Shown: positions 44,783 to 53,586, numbered from the stretch's first letter. The stretch: DNA of 64,000 bases from Adlercreutzia sp. ZJ141 (GCF_011038965.1 NZ_JAAKEB010000004.1:62001-126000); one strand, 5' to 3'. Made by a program: numbers and translations. The notes: generated by a model not told the origin, from the letters alone.

Positions 44783-44859
44783 AAAGTGGTCAAAACACAA
44801 GGGTTGACAGCGGATTTCAAGGAAAATGCCGCTGTCAACCCTTGTATTTTGGCCACTTT
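44783..44859. repeat. hairpin 2 between purL and feoAB, 31-bp arms
   Basis: Arms 44783-44813 and 44829-44859 are reverse complements with two mismatches and a 15-base loop. Located between convergent genes, it is a plausible bidirectional transcription stop, but it is far longer than needed and lacks a T run. Confidence 0.75.
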
Positions 44860-44898
44860 GCGAATTAGGCGCAAGGGGACATACTCTATGCGACGCTC

Positions 44899-47310
44899 CT
44901 ACGCAAAGCCGAGCGTCGCGCCGGTAAGGTAGATGCCGTACGCACACACCCATGCCACCACACATTGAGCCACCACCATGCAAGCAGCCCATGCGCCACC
45001 CAGCTCGCGTTTCACCGAGGCGATGGCAGCCACGCAGGGTGTGTACAGCAGGCAGAACACCAGCAGAGCTAAAGCCGACAGCGTCGAAAGGGCGGCGACC
45101 AGCGCATCGGTGCTGCCAAACAGCACCGATATGGTTGACACAACGCTTTCTTTTGCCATGAAACCCGACAGCAGCGCGGTCGAAATGCGCCAGTCGTCTA
45201 GGCCCATCGGTGCGAACAATGGCGAAGTAACACCAGCGATATTCGCCAAAATGCTCTGCGAAGAGTCGGCAACCACGTTGAAGTTTGTACCAAATGTCTG
45301 CAAAAACCAAATGATGATAGTTGCCAGAAAGATAATGGTGAAGGCGCGCTGTAGGAAGTCCTTCGCCTTGTCCCACAACAGGTGGCGCACGTTTTTTGCC
45401 CCGGGCATGCGATAGTTCGGCAACTCCATAACAAACGGCACTGCCTCGCCCTTAAACAACGTGCCCTTCAGCACAAGCGCACACAGCACACCAACGGCAA
45501 TTCCCAGGAAGTACAGCCCACCCATAATCAGCGCTCCGTGTTCGGGGAAGAATGCCGCCGTTAGAAACGCATAAATGGGAAGCTTTGCCGAGCAGCTCAT
45601 GAATGGCGTCAGTAGAATGGTCAGTTTGCGGTCGCGCTCGCTTGGCAGCGTACGGCTGGCCATAACGGCGGGCACGCTGCATCCGAAGCCAATGAGCATG
45701 GGCACGATGCTGCGTCCCGACAAACCGATTTTGCGTAGTAGCTTGTCCATAACAAATGCCACGCGCGCCATGTAGCCGCTGTCTTCCAGAAGCGACAAGA
45801 AAAAGAATAACGTGACAATAATGGGTAGAAACGACAGCACGCTGCCTACGCCGCCGAACACGCCATCGGCCACAAGCGACTGCAGCGTAACGTTTACGTC
45901 TGCCGCTTGCATCAGGCCCACCACAAAGCTTCCGAGCGCAGTTATGGCTACATCCAGCACGTTTTGAAAGAATGCGCCAATTACGTTGAAGGTCAGCCAA
46001 AACACTGCGAGCATAATGCCCACGAAAGCGGGAATAGCGGTAAAACGGCCCGTGAGCACGCGGTCGATGCGCGCGCTACGCGCATGCTCACGGCTTTCTG
46101 TCGGTTTTACCACGGTGGCGGCGCACACGCGGTTGATGAAGCTGAAGCGCATATCGGCAATGGCTGCGGCGCGGTCGAGTCCGCGCTCGGCTTCCATCTG
46201 GGTTATTACGTGTTCCACCGCTTCGCGCTCGTTCTGATCGAGTTGCAGCTTGTCGGCGACCAGTGTGTCGCCCTCGGCAAGTTTCGACGCGGCGAATCGC
46301 ACGGGCATTCCTGCGCGTTCGGCGTGGTCTTCGATAAGGTGCATAATGCTGTGCAGGCACCGGTGCACAGCTCCGCCATGTTCGCTTGCTTCGCAGAAAT
46401 CCTGTCGTTCGGGGCGCTCTTGGTAGCGCGCCACGTGAAGCGCATGGGCCACCAGCTCTTCGGTGCCTTCACTCTTCGCGGCGCTAATGGGCACGACTGG
46501 TATACCCAGCTGATTCTCCAGCTCGTTGACGAGCACCGATCCACCGTTTGCGCGCACTTCATCCATCATGTTTAAGGCCAGCACCATAGGCGTGTCCAAC
46601 TCGAGCAACTGCATGGTCAAATACAAGTTGCGTTCGATGTTGGTGGCGTCGACAATGTTTATGATGCCGCGCGGGCGCTCGCCCAGCAAAAACTCGCGCG
46701 TTACCAGTTCCTCGCTCGAATAGGGGCTCATGGAATAGATGCCAGGCAAGTCGGTGACCAGCGTGTTTTCGTGTTGCCCGATGCGGCCGTCTTTGCGGTC
46801 GACGGTGACGCCGGGGAAGTTGCCCACGTGCTGAGTCGATCCGGTGAGCAGGTTAAACAAGGTTGTTTTGCCGCAGTTCTGGTTGCCGGCCAATGCGAAG
46901 GTGAGCACGGCGTCATCGGGAAGCGGATGTTCGGCGGATTTGTCGTGAAACCGTCCGCCTTCGCCAAAGCCTGGGTGTTCTCGCTCGTGCGGGTGTCCGC
47001 CTGGGTATATGCCGCCAGCAGCTGCGATTTGAGTCGCGGCAGGAGGGGTTGTTTGGGGGCAGGGAAGCGTCTCGACGATTATCTTTTCGGCGTCGGCCAG
47101 ACGCAGTGTCAGCTCGTAGCTATGCAGGCGAACCTGCAGCGGGTCGCCCATAGGTGCGCGCTTCACGGCGGTCACGCAGGTTTGGGGAATAAGCCCCATA
47201 TCCAGGAAATGCTGCCGCAGACTGCCTTCGCCGCCTACGCTTGTGATAATGGCGCTGCTTCCCAAGGGCAGGTCGCGCAGCGTCGTTTGAGGTGCTGATA
47301 CGTCGGTCAC
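44899..47310 (-). CDS. feoB: FeoA-FeoB fusion, ferrous iron transporter
   Basis: 803 residues. Residues ~8-82 are a FeoA SH3-like domain (LPLGSSAIITSVGGEG). After a His/Pro/Gly-rich linker comes the FeoB G domain: G1 AGNQNCGKTTLFN (141-153), the switch region VGNFPGVTVDRKDG, G3 DLPGIYS, and NMMDEV. The membrane part has two Gate regions, with GFGCSVPAVMASRTL and LFCLLYTPCVAAIASVKRE carrying the conserved cysteines. It takes up Fe2+ across the cytoplasmic membrane, supplying the many iron-sulfur enzymes. GTG start at 47310, weak ribosome site. No FeoC gene is seen. Confidence 0.95.
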   Translation of the reverse strand: MTDVSAPQTTLRDLPLGSSAIITSVGGEGSLRQHFLDMGLIPQTCVTAVKRAPMGDPLQVRLHSYELTLRLADAEKIIVETLPCPQTTPPAATQIAAAGGIYPGGHPHEREHPGFGEGGRFHDKSAEHPLPDDAVLTFALAGNQNCGKTTLFNLLTGSTQHVGNFPGVTVDRKDGRIGQHENTLVTDLPGIYSMSPYSSEELVTREFLLGERPRGIINIVDATNIERNLYLTMQLLELDTPMVLALNMMDEVRANGGSVLVNELENQLGIPVVPISAAKSEGTEELVAHALHVARYQERPERQDFCEASEHGGAVHRCLHSIMHLIEDHAERAGMPVRFAASKLAEGDTLVADKLQLDQNEREAVEHVITQMEAERGLDRAAAIADMRFSFINRVCAATVVKPTESREHARSARIDRVLTGRFTAIPAFVGIMLAVFWLTFNVIGAFFQNVLDVAITALGSFVVGLMQAADVNVTLQSLVADGVFGGVGSVLSFLPIIVTLFFFLSLLEDSGYMARVAFVMDKLLRKIGLSGRSIVPMLIGFGCSVPAVMASRTLPSERDRKLTILLTPFMSCSAKLPIYAFLTAAFFPEHGALIMGGLYFLGIAVGVLCALVLKGTLFKGEAVPFVMELPNYRMPGAKNVRHLLWDKAKDFLQRAFTIIFLATIIIWFLQTFGTNFNVVADSSQSILANIAGVTSPLFAPMGLDDWRISTALLSGFMAKESVVSTISVLFGSTDALVAALSTLSALALLVFCLLYTPCVAAIASVKRELGGAWAACMVVAQCVVAWVCAYGIYLTGATLGFA

Positions 47311-47714
47311 AGTGGTTATCTTTCGTCGTCAGAAACAAGCACTCGTTGGTGCCCGTTGTTGTCTGCGGACTTCTGTTGTCGTCCGTTGTGGTTTGTGGTC
47401 GCCTGTTGTTGCCCGTTGTCGCTCGCTCGTATTGTTCCTGCGATATTCTACGCAAAGCACCTTTGCTTCGTGCTCAAAATGGCGTTGAACCCAAGTTTTC
47501 AACATCTAACTTTTAGCGCGATTGCAAAGCGGTTCGGGAAGAACGGCTTATCTGTGATCTGTGGGTAATAACGCAGGCGTTGTCGATGAGGCGACGAAGC
47601 ACCCGAAACCTCTATGCTCGAAGGGTAGACTGTGCTACCATTCGAAACGTCAGCGGTGCCCGCAGCTTGTGAGGCCAGCCGGGTTGCCGTTCGACTCAAG
47701 GGGTAACGGCCAGC
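47311..47714. other. non-coding stretch upstream of feoAB
   Basis: Contains a degenerate run of GTTGTTGCCC/GTTGTC words at about 47352-47430 and the left copy of an imperfect direct repeat at 47492-47533. No gene is supported. Confidence 0.45.
47492..47533. repeat. left imperfect direct repeat of the 47.5-50.5 kb module
   Basis: The 25-bp core (47509-47533) matches 50505-50529 at 23 of 25 bases. The CAxGTTTTC word before it is also shared at the same distance, giving about 42 bp of related sequence on each side of the accessory module. Confidence 0.6.
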
Positions 47715-47729
47715 TTAGCGCTGGCCGTT
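47705..47729 (-). terminator. hairpin at the end of the toxin-like gene
   Basis: AACGGCCAGC (47705-47714) and GCTGGCCGTT (47720-47729) form a 10-bp stem. On the minus strand the stop codon of the 38-codon gene falls in the loop, as is common for compact toxin genes. The T tract is weak. Confidence 0.6.
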
Positions 47730-47831
47730 CTTACGTTGCCGCTTGCGCCTGGTGACAAATCGCTCCGTGCAGCAGAGCACGAAACCCACGATGGTAAGCA
47801 CCGAGGCCACGCCGTTTAGAACGTCGAGCAT
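47715..47831 (-). CDS. 38-residue single-span membrane peptide, type I toxin-like
   Basis: MLDVLNGVASVLTIVGFVLC is followed by CTERF and a strongly basic tail (VTRRKRQRKNGQR). One hydrophobic segment plus a Lys/Arg tail is the hallmark of small membrane-acting toxins of type I systems (Fst/TxpA/Ldr-like), although no family is claimed. It begins directly after the in-frame stop of a 13-codon leader, and GGAGGTGA lies ten bases upstream. A stem-loop ends the gene. An alternative ATG four bases upstream opens a non-hydrophobic frame and is less convincing. No antisense antitoxin RNA can be identified by eye. Confidence 0.5.
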   Translation of the reverse strand: MLDVLNGVASVLTIVGFVLCCTERFVTRRKRQRKNGQR

Positions 47832-47873
47832 TCATGATTCACCTCCTTTCAATAAAGAAGACAAACCCGGCAT
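47832..47873 (-). CDS. 13-codon leader peptide upstream of the toxin-like gene
   Basis: Encodes MPGLSSLLKGGES and ends TGA at 47834-47832; the next triplet is the ATG of the 38-codon gene in the same frame. GGAGG lies 9 bases before its ATG. The SD for the toxin is inside the leader (AAAGGAGGTGAA), so translation of the two should be coupled. Confidence 0.4.
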   Translation of the reverse strand: MPGLSSLLKGGES

Positions 47874-47879
47874 GAGCGA

Positions 47880-47903
47880 ACACCTCCAACGGTGTCGATT
47901 GTA
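47880..47903 (-). promoter_or_regulatory. -10 element and hairpin covering the leader ribosome site
   Basis: On the minus strand TACAAT (47898-47903) is followed about 7 bases later by ACACC-GTTGGA-GGTGT (47895-47880). The GGAGG used by the leader lies in the loop and right arm of this hairpin. Confidence 0.4.
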
Positions 47904-48197
47904 TCCGTAGCACTGCAAAAGATAAACCCATGTACGTTTCGTATTAACGGGGATTCTCGCTTGTGATGGAGGAGCAATAGTCTCCGTTGTCTTTTACGGG
48001 ACTGTTGACTGGATGGTTTAACGACTTGCGTGTTTTCATTGGCAAGAAGAAGGCACTCACCCAACAGCCTGAGCTTTAGCTTCATATTCAAAAGTACAGG
48101 GTTCGTTCTAATGGATGCCATTTACGCAGATAAATTAGGTCATACTTTGCAGAGCTTCGTACTTTTTTGGTCTCAAAATTACAGGGCTTGCACAATG
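47904..48197. other. AT-rich non-coding stretch
   Basis: Nearly 300 bases between the toxin-like gene and the end of the TOPRIM-like gene, with no supportable coding region. It could encode a small RNA, but none is recognisable. Confidence 0.4.
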
Positions 48198-48848
48198 CTA
48201 ATCGGTTCCGAATGCGGCTTGCCGCAGGGCTTTGATACCCATAGGGGCTCTTTCTTCAATGACATCAAATGACAAACTGTGGATCAGGTTACGGGCTCTT
48301 TCTCCGGATTTGTAAGGCCGAGTCACGTCAACTGCCTTATATAAACTCTTAAGCTTAGCTTTTCCCTTCCTGCCACGCGGTTCAACGTCGGGGCCTAGTC
48401 CGAGAAACCTCCTGACTCCTTCGATATCGACAAGTATGACGTCTTCGATGTCCGCATCGGCGGCAAGATCAATTACGGGAAGTCCCATCTTGGCGAGATC
48501 CTGTCTGAAGCGCCTCCATGCTCTTGTGTCTAGGTTGAGAGATACGTCCCCATCGGTATCGTAGCAAAGCACCACGATCCATGGTATGTCCGTTGAGAGG
48601 CACGTGCTCCTGACCCAGTTCAGCGCATTTGGCACCGAGCTGACGGACCCTTTGACGTTGAACCTGATGAGAATATCACCGTCTTTAGCCCTGATGACGA
48701 AATCCTTATTGGGGAGTTGCTCTATCGCGGTACCCGGCTTATTGCTACAGCACCATTGAAGATATTCGTGATAGAAGACTCTTTCGGTTGACCCCTCGAC
48801 CACGAAAGCAAGACCCTTGGTGTAGTCGTTATCGCCTTGTTTAGCCAT
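48198..48848 (-). CDS. TOPRIM-like partner protein of the AAA ATPase
   Basis: 216 residues. LAFVVEGSTERVFYHEYL near residue 13 has the hydrophobic-strand-plus-VEGxTE pattern of TOPRIM-like proteins, and WIVVLCYDTDGDVSLN near 90 supplies the following DxDxD-like acidic cluster. A basic stretch (RGRKGKAKLKSLYKAVD) follows. Such domains cleave or bind nucleic acid. Its start overlaps the ATPase stop as TGATG, so the two are translationally coupled. The pair resembles two-gene anti-phage systems with an OLD/ABC-type ATPase and a TOPRIM effector (PARIS, AbiL/RloAB), but it cannot be assigned to one of these by eye. Confidence 0.7.
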   Translation of the reverse strand: MAKQGDNDYTKGLAFVVEGSTERVFYHEYLQWCCSNKPGTAIEQLPNKDFVIRAKDGDILIRFNVKGSVSSVPNALNWVRSTCLSTDIPWIVVLCYDTDGDVSLNLDTRAWRRFRQDLAKMGLPVIDLAADADIEDVILVDIEGVRRFLGLGPDVEPRGRKGKAKLKSLYKAVDVTRPYKSGERARNLIHSLSFDVIEERAPMGIKALRQAAFGTD

Positions 48849-50182
48849 CAGCTCACCTCAAGGAAGCTTTTGAGAATATCCTCTTCGTCCTCTCCAGAGG
48901 ACATAAGTGCAAAGATGTACTCTCCGGCAGACATGCCACGGTCGTATGCTGCGTCAGACAATCCGTTAACGCTATCAACCTTGAACGTCGCGAACGAAGC
49001 CACTCCGTTATCGTTTGGTATCCCCACGTAAATGCTGTTAAATGGCAGGCATTGAATGAGGTGAGGAGAATGGCTGGTGAGGATAATCTTGGTCTCTCCG
49101 AGTACTTCTCGGAGAGATTCTAGGAGGTCTTGCATCATTCTGGGGTGAATGCCAGTCTCAACCTCTTCGACGCCGAGACATCCAACGCCAGCTATGTCAG
49201 CCATCACAGACCTTGCTACAAGCCATATGACTCGCTTGGTTCCGTCTGACATGCGAGTCACGCTAACTGGTTGATTTAGATGGCTGCTGGTGACGAATAT
49301 CCTATACACCTCGTCGCGTATACGGTAGGGAACCGGGGTATCGGAATCTGACGACACCGTTTCTTGGAACTGCTGTGTCCGATCCGCGATTTGTTGTTTT
49401 TGCTCGGGCTGTAGCTGCGATGATACGACGTCGATGTTGACGATTTCCGGGAAAAGCTCGCAGACGATGCTCTGGAACTCATCATATTTGCTGGGGTATT
49501 TCTTCTTCAACTCAAACAAAGAATGCGGGAGATCTCGCTCTGCGAGTGAGAAAACACCGCTCTCCTGGCCCGCAAGCTCGAGGGGGTAGTCATCCATGAT
49601 ACCGTCTGTACTAAGGGGGTAGCATGCTCCATACTTGAGGTCGCGAATCGCACGGATCGCGGGGTTGATGTCAATGCTGTCAATAGCGGTGAGTACATCA
49701 ATTGCAAGCTGGTTCAAGTCAAGGTTGATTTTTCGCGTGCACCTTTGAGTTGAATGCCCAGGGCGATATTTCCCGATGTTCCGTTTCAGATATGAGGACC
49801 AGTTCCCGCCACGCTTGTAGTTGAGCTCAATTGTCTCACCGGTTACGCGCTCTCCGCTTCCGTCATCACGGCGCCACGCGAATGAGAACCCGTAACGCAC
49901 GAACTGGTACTCGCCTAGTTCAGGCGAGTGAAATTCGACTTCGAACGTGAAGTCATTCATGTCGAGTTCCGACACGAGAGGCATGCAGCTCTCGTCCCCC
50001 ATCATTCTCACACGTGTCTGTGGGGTCGAGTTCATAAACTGAACCCCGAACGCCACGGCGTCGAGGAAATTCGATTTTCCGTAGTTGTTGGTGGAAACAA
50101 GTGACGTAATGCTCTTGTTGAGAACGACCCTTGTTGTTTTAAGGTTACGAAAGCCACCTACCGTTATGCTCAGAAACTCCAT
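48848..50182 (-). CDS. AAA/ABC-type ATPase of a putative defence pair
   Basis: 444 residues of the AAA_21/OLD-like group. Walker A SLVSTNNYGKSNFLDAVAFG near 28-47 is of the NNxGKS type. The ABC-like signature region is VSVTRMSDGTKRVIWL, Walker B is VGCLGVEEVETGIHPRMM, and the switch is IILTSHSPHLIQCL. The middle is an inserted helical domain. These ATPases sense phage or DNA damage and control a nuclease partner, here presumably the coupled TOPRIM-like protein. AAGGAGG precedes the ATG. The coding sequence is visibly less GC-rich than lysA or feoB next door. Confidence 0.8.
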   Translation of the reverse strand: MEFLSITVGGFRNLKTTRVVLNKSITSLVSTNNYGKSNFLDAVAFGVQFMNSTPQTRVRMMGDESCMPLVSELDMNDFTFEVEFHSPELGEYQFVRYGFSFAWRRDDGSGERVTGETIELNYKRGGNWSSYLKRNIGKYRPGHSTQRCTRKINLDLNQLAIDVLTAIDSIDINPAIRAIRDLKYGACYPLSTDGIMDDYPLELAGQESGVFSLAERDLPHSLFELKKKYPSKYDEFQSIVCELFPEIVNIDVVSSQLQPEQKQQIADRTQQFQETVSSDSDTPVPYRIRDEVYRIFVTSSHLNQPVSVTRMSDGTKRVIWLVARSVMADIAGVGCLGVEEVETGIHPRMMQDLLESLREVLGETKIILTSHSPHLIQCLPFNSIYVGIPNDNGVASFATFKVDSVNGLSDAAYDRGMSAGEYIFALMSSGEDEEDILKSFLEVS

Positions 50183-50232
50183 GTCAGCCTCCTTGATGCG
50201 AACCCGGGATGATTCTAGATGCGCAGTCCAAG

Positions 50233-50261
50233 AGTATACTATCCTTGTACTTAAATGTACA
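50233..50261 (-). promoter_or_regulatory. promoter of the ATPase/TOPRIM operon with dyad over the -35
   Basis: On the minus strand TGTACA (50261-50256), 17 bp and TATACT (50238-50233). The dyad TGTAC-N6-GTACA at 50246-50261 overlaps the -35 and spacer, a possible repressor site. Confidence 0.5.
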
Positions 50262-50487
50262 TTGCAATATCTCTATTCCAATATATAGCCAGTTCAAGAT
50301 CTATCTTATGATTCTACCTTGTACTATTTGTAGCATAATGGAGGCAGAGCTGCTAGTTGAATTACTAAGCGCAATGCAAGGGTGATGCCACTTTCCGCGC
50401 TTCAAATCTCGCATCTCGTGAAAAGTGGCGTCTTCAAGTTCTTCTCCGGTGTGCTTAAGGTTGACACCAGTTTTCCTAAGCTCTCTT

Positions 50488-50529
50488 CAGGTTTTCTCCC
50501 TCGCACTTTTAACGCGCTTGCAAAGCGGT
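50488..50529. repeat. right imperfect direct repeat of the 47.5-50.5 kb module
   Basis: Partner of 47492-47533; the core 50505-50529 reads ACTTTTAACGCG then CTTGCAAAGCGGT. Confidence 0.6.
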
Positions 50530-50543
50530 GCGACGCTTGTGAT

Positions 50544-50551
50544 GGTACACT
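50544..50551 (+). promoter_or_regulatory. extended -10 promoter of lysA
   Basis: TGG followed by TACACT (50546-50551), 80 bases before the lysA start. Confidence 0.45.
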
Positions 50552-50630
50552 GTGCGCGATCAATGAGTGCATGCGTTCGCATGCTTGAATGCGCGGGCGC
50601 GCAGGGTCGCGTCGATGAAAGGACCACGTT

Positions 50631-51986
50631 ATGTCTCTACCGGCACCTGATTTGAGTAAGAAGGCGGACAACCGCACCACTATGGATTTAGGAGCTGCAC
50701 TTCCCTTAACGGCCGAGGTGCGCGACGGTCACCTGTTCGTGGGCGGTGTCGACATGGTTGAACTGGCCCGCACGGAGGGTACAGCGCTCTACGTGATGGA
50801 CGAGACTGACATGCGAAGCCGCATGCGTCGCTACCGTGAGTCGTTTGCCGCGAATTACCCGGCAAGCAGCATTATCTATGCCAGCAAGGCGTTTCTGAAT
50901 AAGGAAGCCGCGCGCATCGCTGCGCAGGAGGGCATGTGGCTCGATGTGTCGGGTGGTGGCGAACTCGCGTGTGCACTGTCGGTAGGGTTTCCTGCCGAGC
51001 GTGTGGTCATGCACGGCAACAACAAAACGCCGCTTGAACTTCGCGAGGCCATTTCTGCAGGTGTTGGCCGCATTGTGCTCGACAGTCCCTACGAACTTGA
51101 GCGCATTTCCCAGATAGCAGGCGAACTCGGTGTTGAACAGCAGGTGTACATGCGCGTGACACCGGGTGTCGAGGCCGACACGCACGAGTACATTCGCACA
51201 GGCTGCGAGGACAGCAAGTTCGGTTTCACCATGCGCGATGATTTTGCGTACAACAGCGTGCGCGCGGTTCTCGACGCGCCGAACGTAAAGCTGGTTGGCC
51301 TGCATTGCCATATTGGGTCACAGATTTTCGCGCTGCATTCGTTCCGCGAGGCAGTTGACGTGATGGTCGAGCTCATGGCGCGCATCGAGCAGGGTTACGG
51401 CTGCAAGCTTTCTGAACTCGACATGGGAGGCGGCTTGGGTGTTGCCTATAACGCTGACGATACGCCGTCTACCATCGAGCAGTTTGCCGAGCTCACTACG
51501 GGTGCAGTGAAGGAAAGCTGCGAGAAGTATCACGTTGCGCTGCCGCATCTGTCGGTGGAGCCCGGACGCAGCTTGGTGGCCACGGCGGGGCTGACGTTGT
51601 ACACGGTGGGCGTGCTGAAAACGCTGCCGGGAATTCGCAACATCGTAGCCATCGACGGTGGCATGTCCGACAACGTGCGCACCGCTCTGTACCACGCGAA
51701 CTACGAACCCACGGTGGCGAACAAGGCTGATCAGCCGCGCACGCAGATCATCACGCTGGTGGGCAAGCACTGCGAGAGTGGCGATGCGGTGGTAACCGAC
51801 ATGCCGCTGCAGCAGGCCGAGGTAGGCGACATCGTTGCTGTGTTCGGCACGGGCGCGTACTGCTACACCATGTCGTCGAACTACAACGGTCAACCGAAGC
51901 CTGGTATCGCGTTCGTGAAGGACGGAAGCTACCGCGTTGTCACACGTCGCGAAACCTACGACGACATTTACGGCCGCGACATTTAG
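50631..51986 (+). CDS. lysA: diaminopimelate decarboxylase
   Basis: 451 residues, fold-type III PLP enzyme. PLP Lys in SIIYASKAFLN, then LVGLHCHIGSQIF, ELDMGGGLGVAY, SVEPGRSLVATAG and catalytic Cys in GKHCESGDAVV. It makes lysine from meso-diaminopimelate, which is also a cell-wall precursor. The N-terminus is ~20 residues longer than usual. hom follows in the same direction after 280 bases. Confidence 0.95.
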   Translation: MSLPAPDLSKKADNRTTMDLGAALPLTAEVRDGHLFVGGVDMVELARTEGTALYVMDETDMRSRMRRYRESFAANYPASSIIYASKAFLNKEAARIAAQEGMWLDVSGGGELACALSVGFPAERVVMHGNNKTPLELREAISAGVGRIVLDSPYELERISQIAGELGVEQQVYMRVTPGVEADTHEYIRTGCEDSKFGFTMRDDFAYNSVRAVLDAPNVKLVGLHCHIGSQIFALHSFREAVDVMVELMARIEQGYGCKLSELDMGGGLGVAYNADDTPSTIEQFAELTTGAVKESCEKYHVALPHLSVEPGRSLVATAGLTLYTVGVLKTLPGIRNIVAIDGGMSDNVRTALYHANYEPTVANKADQPRTQIITLVGKHCESGDAVVTDMPLQQAEVGDIVAVFGTGAYCYTMSSNYNGQPKPGIAFVKDGSYRVVTRRETYDDIYGRDI

Positions 51987-52266
51987 GAAAGCGTAGGCCA
52001 TCGAAAGGCGTACACTAGTAAAAGCGTATAGGGCGGGCGCGTTTCGGAAGGGGCGCGCTCGTCCTGTGCTTTCCAGGAGTGTGCTCGACGCGCCCATCGT
52101 ACGTTTTCTTGGTGTGTGATCCGCGCCCGTGCAAGAGTCGTGCAAGAGTCGTCGCTTCGATCGAGTGTTCGTGGTAGGTTGTTTCCCCGCGCGATGGTCG
52201 CATGCGTTTTTTTCCACTACAATGACTAGCCATACGCAGCATTTCCCGAAAAGCAAGGAGGCGCGC

Positions 52267-53586
52267 ATGCGCACGATCAACGTAGGAATCATCGGCTTGG
52301 GCACCGTAGGCGGCGGAGTTGCGAGGCTCATTAACGAACATCACGACGACTACCTGGCCAATTACGGCATCGATCTCAGCATCAAACGCGCGTGCGCGCG
52401 CGAGGACTCGCGTCTGGATGAGCTGGGCATTTCGGCCGAGCAGTTCACGTTCGACTGGCATGATGTGGTGGCCGACCCCGATATCGACATCGTGGTTGAA
52501 GTGATCGGTGGCGAACATCCCGCAACCGAAATCTTCGAAGAGTCCTTCACGTCGGGCAAGCACGTGGTGTCTGCCAATAAGGCACTGCTTGGCCGTCATG
52601 TGGAGCATCTGGCAGCTCTTGCCGCTGAAAACGGTGTACAACTGCGCTGCGAGGCTGCGGCGGCAGGTGGCATCCCCGTGGTGCATGCGCTCGAGCATGA
52701 TCTGTCGGGCAACGGTATCCTTACCATCGCCGGTATTATGAACGGCACGACGAACTACATCCTTTCGCGCATGGCAAACGAGGGCTTGGGGTTTGACGAG
52801 GTGTTAGCGGCGGCTCAAGCGGCCGGTTATGCAGAAGCCGACCCCACGGCCGATGTCGACGGCTTCGACGCCGCGTCCAAAATCGCCATCCTGTCATCCA
52901 TTGGCTTCCGTACGCGTGTGGTCACCGACGACGTGTACATGCAGGGAATTCGCAACGTGTCAGCCGAGGATATGGCGCAGGCGGCCGATTTCGGTTACGC
53001 CATCAAGCTGCTTGCCATCGCGCGCAACACTCCCACTGGGGTTGATGTTCGCGTGCACCCTGCCATGATTCCGGTAAACCACCAGCTAGCCAGCGTGAAC
53101 GGTGCTATGAACGCTGTGTTTGTGGTTGGTGATGCAGTGGGTGAAACCATGTTCTACGGCGCCGGTGCCGGCGCGTTCCCCACGGCAAGCGCGGTGGTGG
53201 GCGACATCCTAGCGTTGGCCGATCCGCTGTCTCATGGTATAGCTCCCGTACCTGAAGCCGAACCCTTCGATGCCAACTTGCCAGTGCGCGACATGCTCGA
53301 TTTGCACACACGTTACTACATCCGCATGACGGTCGACAACACGAGCGGCGTGTTGGCGCAGACCACACGCGTGTTCGCCGATAACGACATCTCTATTTCC
53401 AACATGAGTCAGCACGACGGAGCTGACGAAAGCGCCACTATTGTGTATGTGACGCACATCGCGCAGGAGCGCAATCTGCAAGCAGCCATTGCCGACCTCG
53501 AAGCGCTCGATGTGGTGCGCGAAGTGGCCAGCGTCATCCGCGTGGAGGACATTGACGCGTGGAGCCGCGGTGTAATGGACAACTAG
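52267..53586 (+). CDS. hom: homoserine dehydrogenase with ACT domain
   Basis: 439 residues. NAD(P) loop VGIIGLGTVGGGVARL, then KHVVSANKALLGRH, IMNGTTNYILSRM, the catalytic region AAQAAGYAEADPTADVDGFD with KIAIL, and a C-terminal ACT domain (YYIRMTVDNTSGVLAQ) for feedback by threonine. It reduces aspartate semialdehyde to homoserine. AAGGAGG precedes the ATG at 52267; an upstream in-frame ATG would add 46 unrelated residues. Confidence 0.96.
   Translation: MRTINVGIIGLGTVGGGVARLINEHHDDYLANYGIDLSIKRACAREDSRLDELGISAEQFTFDWHDVVADPDIDIVVEVIGGEHPATEIFEESFTSGKHVVSANKALLGRHVEHLAALAAENGVQLRCEAAAAGGIPVVHALEHDLSGNGILTIAGIMNGTTNYILSRMANEGLGFDEVLAAAQAAGYAEADPTADVDGFDAASKIAILSSIGFRTRVVTDDVYMQGIRNVSAEDMAQAADFGYAIKLLAIARNTPTGVDVRVHPAMIPVNHQLASVNGAMNAVFVVGDAVGETMFYGAGAGAFPTASAVVGDILALADPLSHGIAPVPEAEPFDANLPVRDMLDLHTRYYIRMTVDNTSGVLAQTTRVFADNDISISNMSQHDGADESATIVYVTHIAQERNLQAAIADLEALDVVREVASVIRVEDIDAWSRGVMDN

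Larger units (their letters stand above)
50183..50630. other. intergenic region between the ATPase gene and lysA
   Basis: No gene is seen in this 448-bp gap. It holds the ATPase promoter (50233-50261), a GCCACTTT/AAAGTGGC stem at 50387-50429, the right direct repeat (50488-50529) and the lysA -10. Confidence 0.5.

Noticed and set aside
47832-47834. TGA between the 13-codon leader and the 38-codon gene read as selenocysteine
   Set aside because: The genome does use selenocysteine, but an ATG follows immediately with a good ribosome site upstream, and no SECIS-like hairpin with a bulged U follows. Reinitiation is simpler.
47849-48121. 90-codon minus-strand frame upstream of the toxin-like gene
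   Set aside because: It overlaps the proposed leader and promoter, has no ribosome site and an irregular composition.
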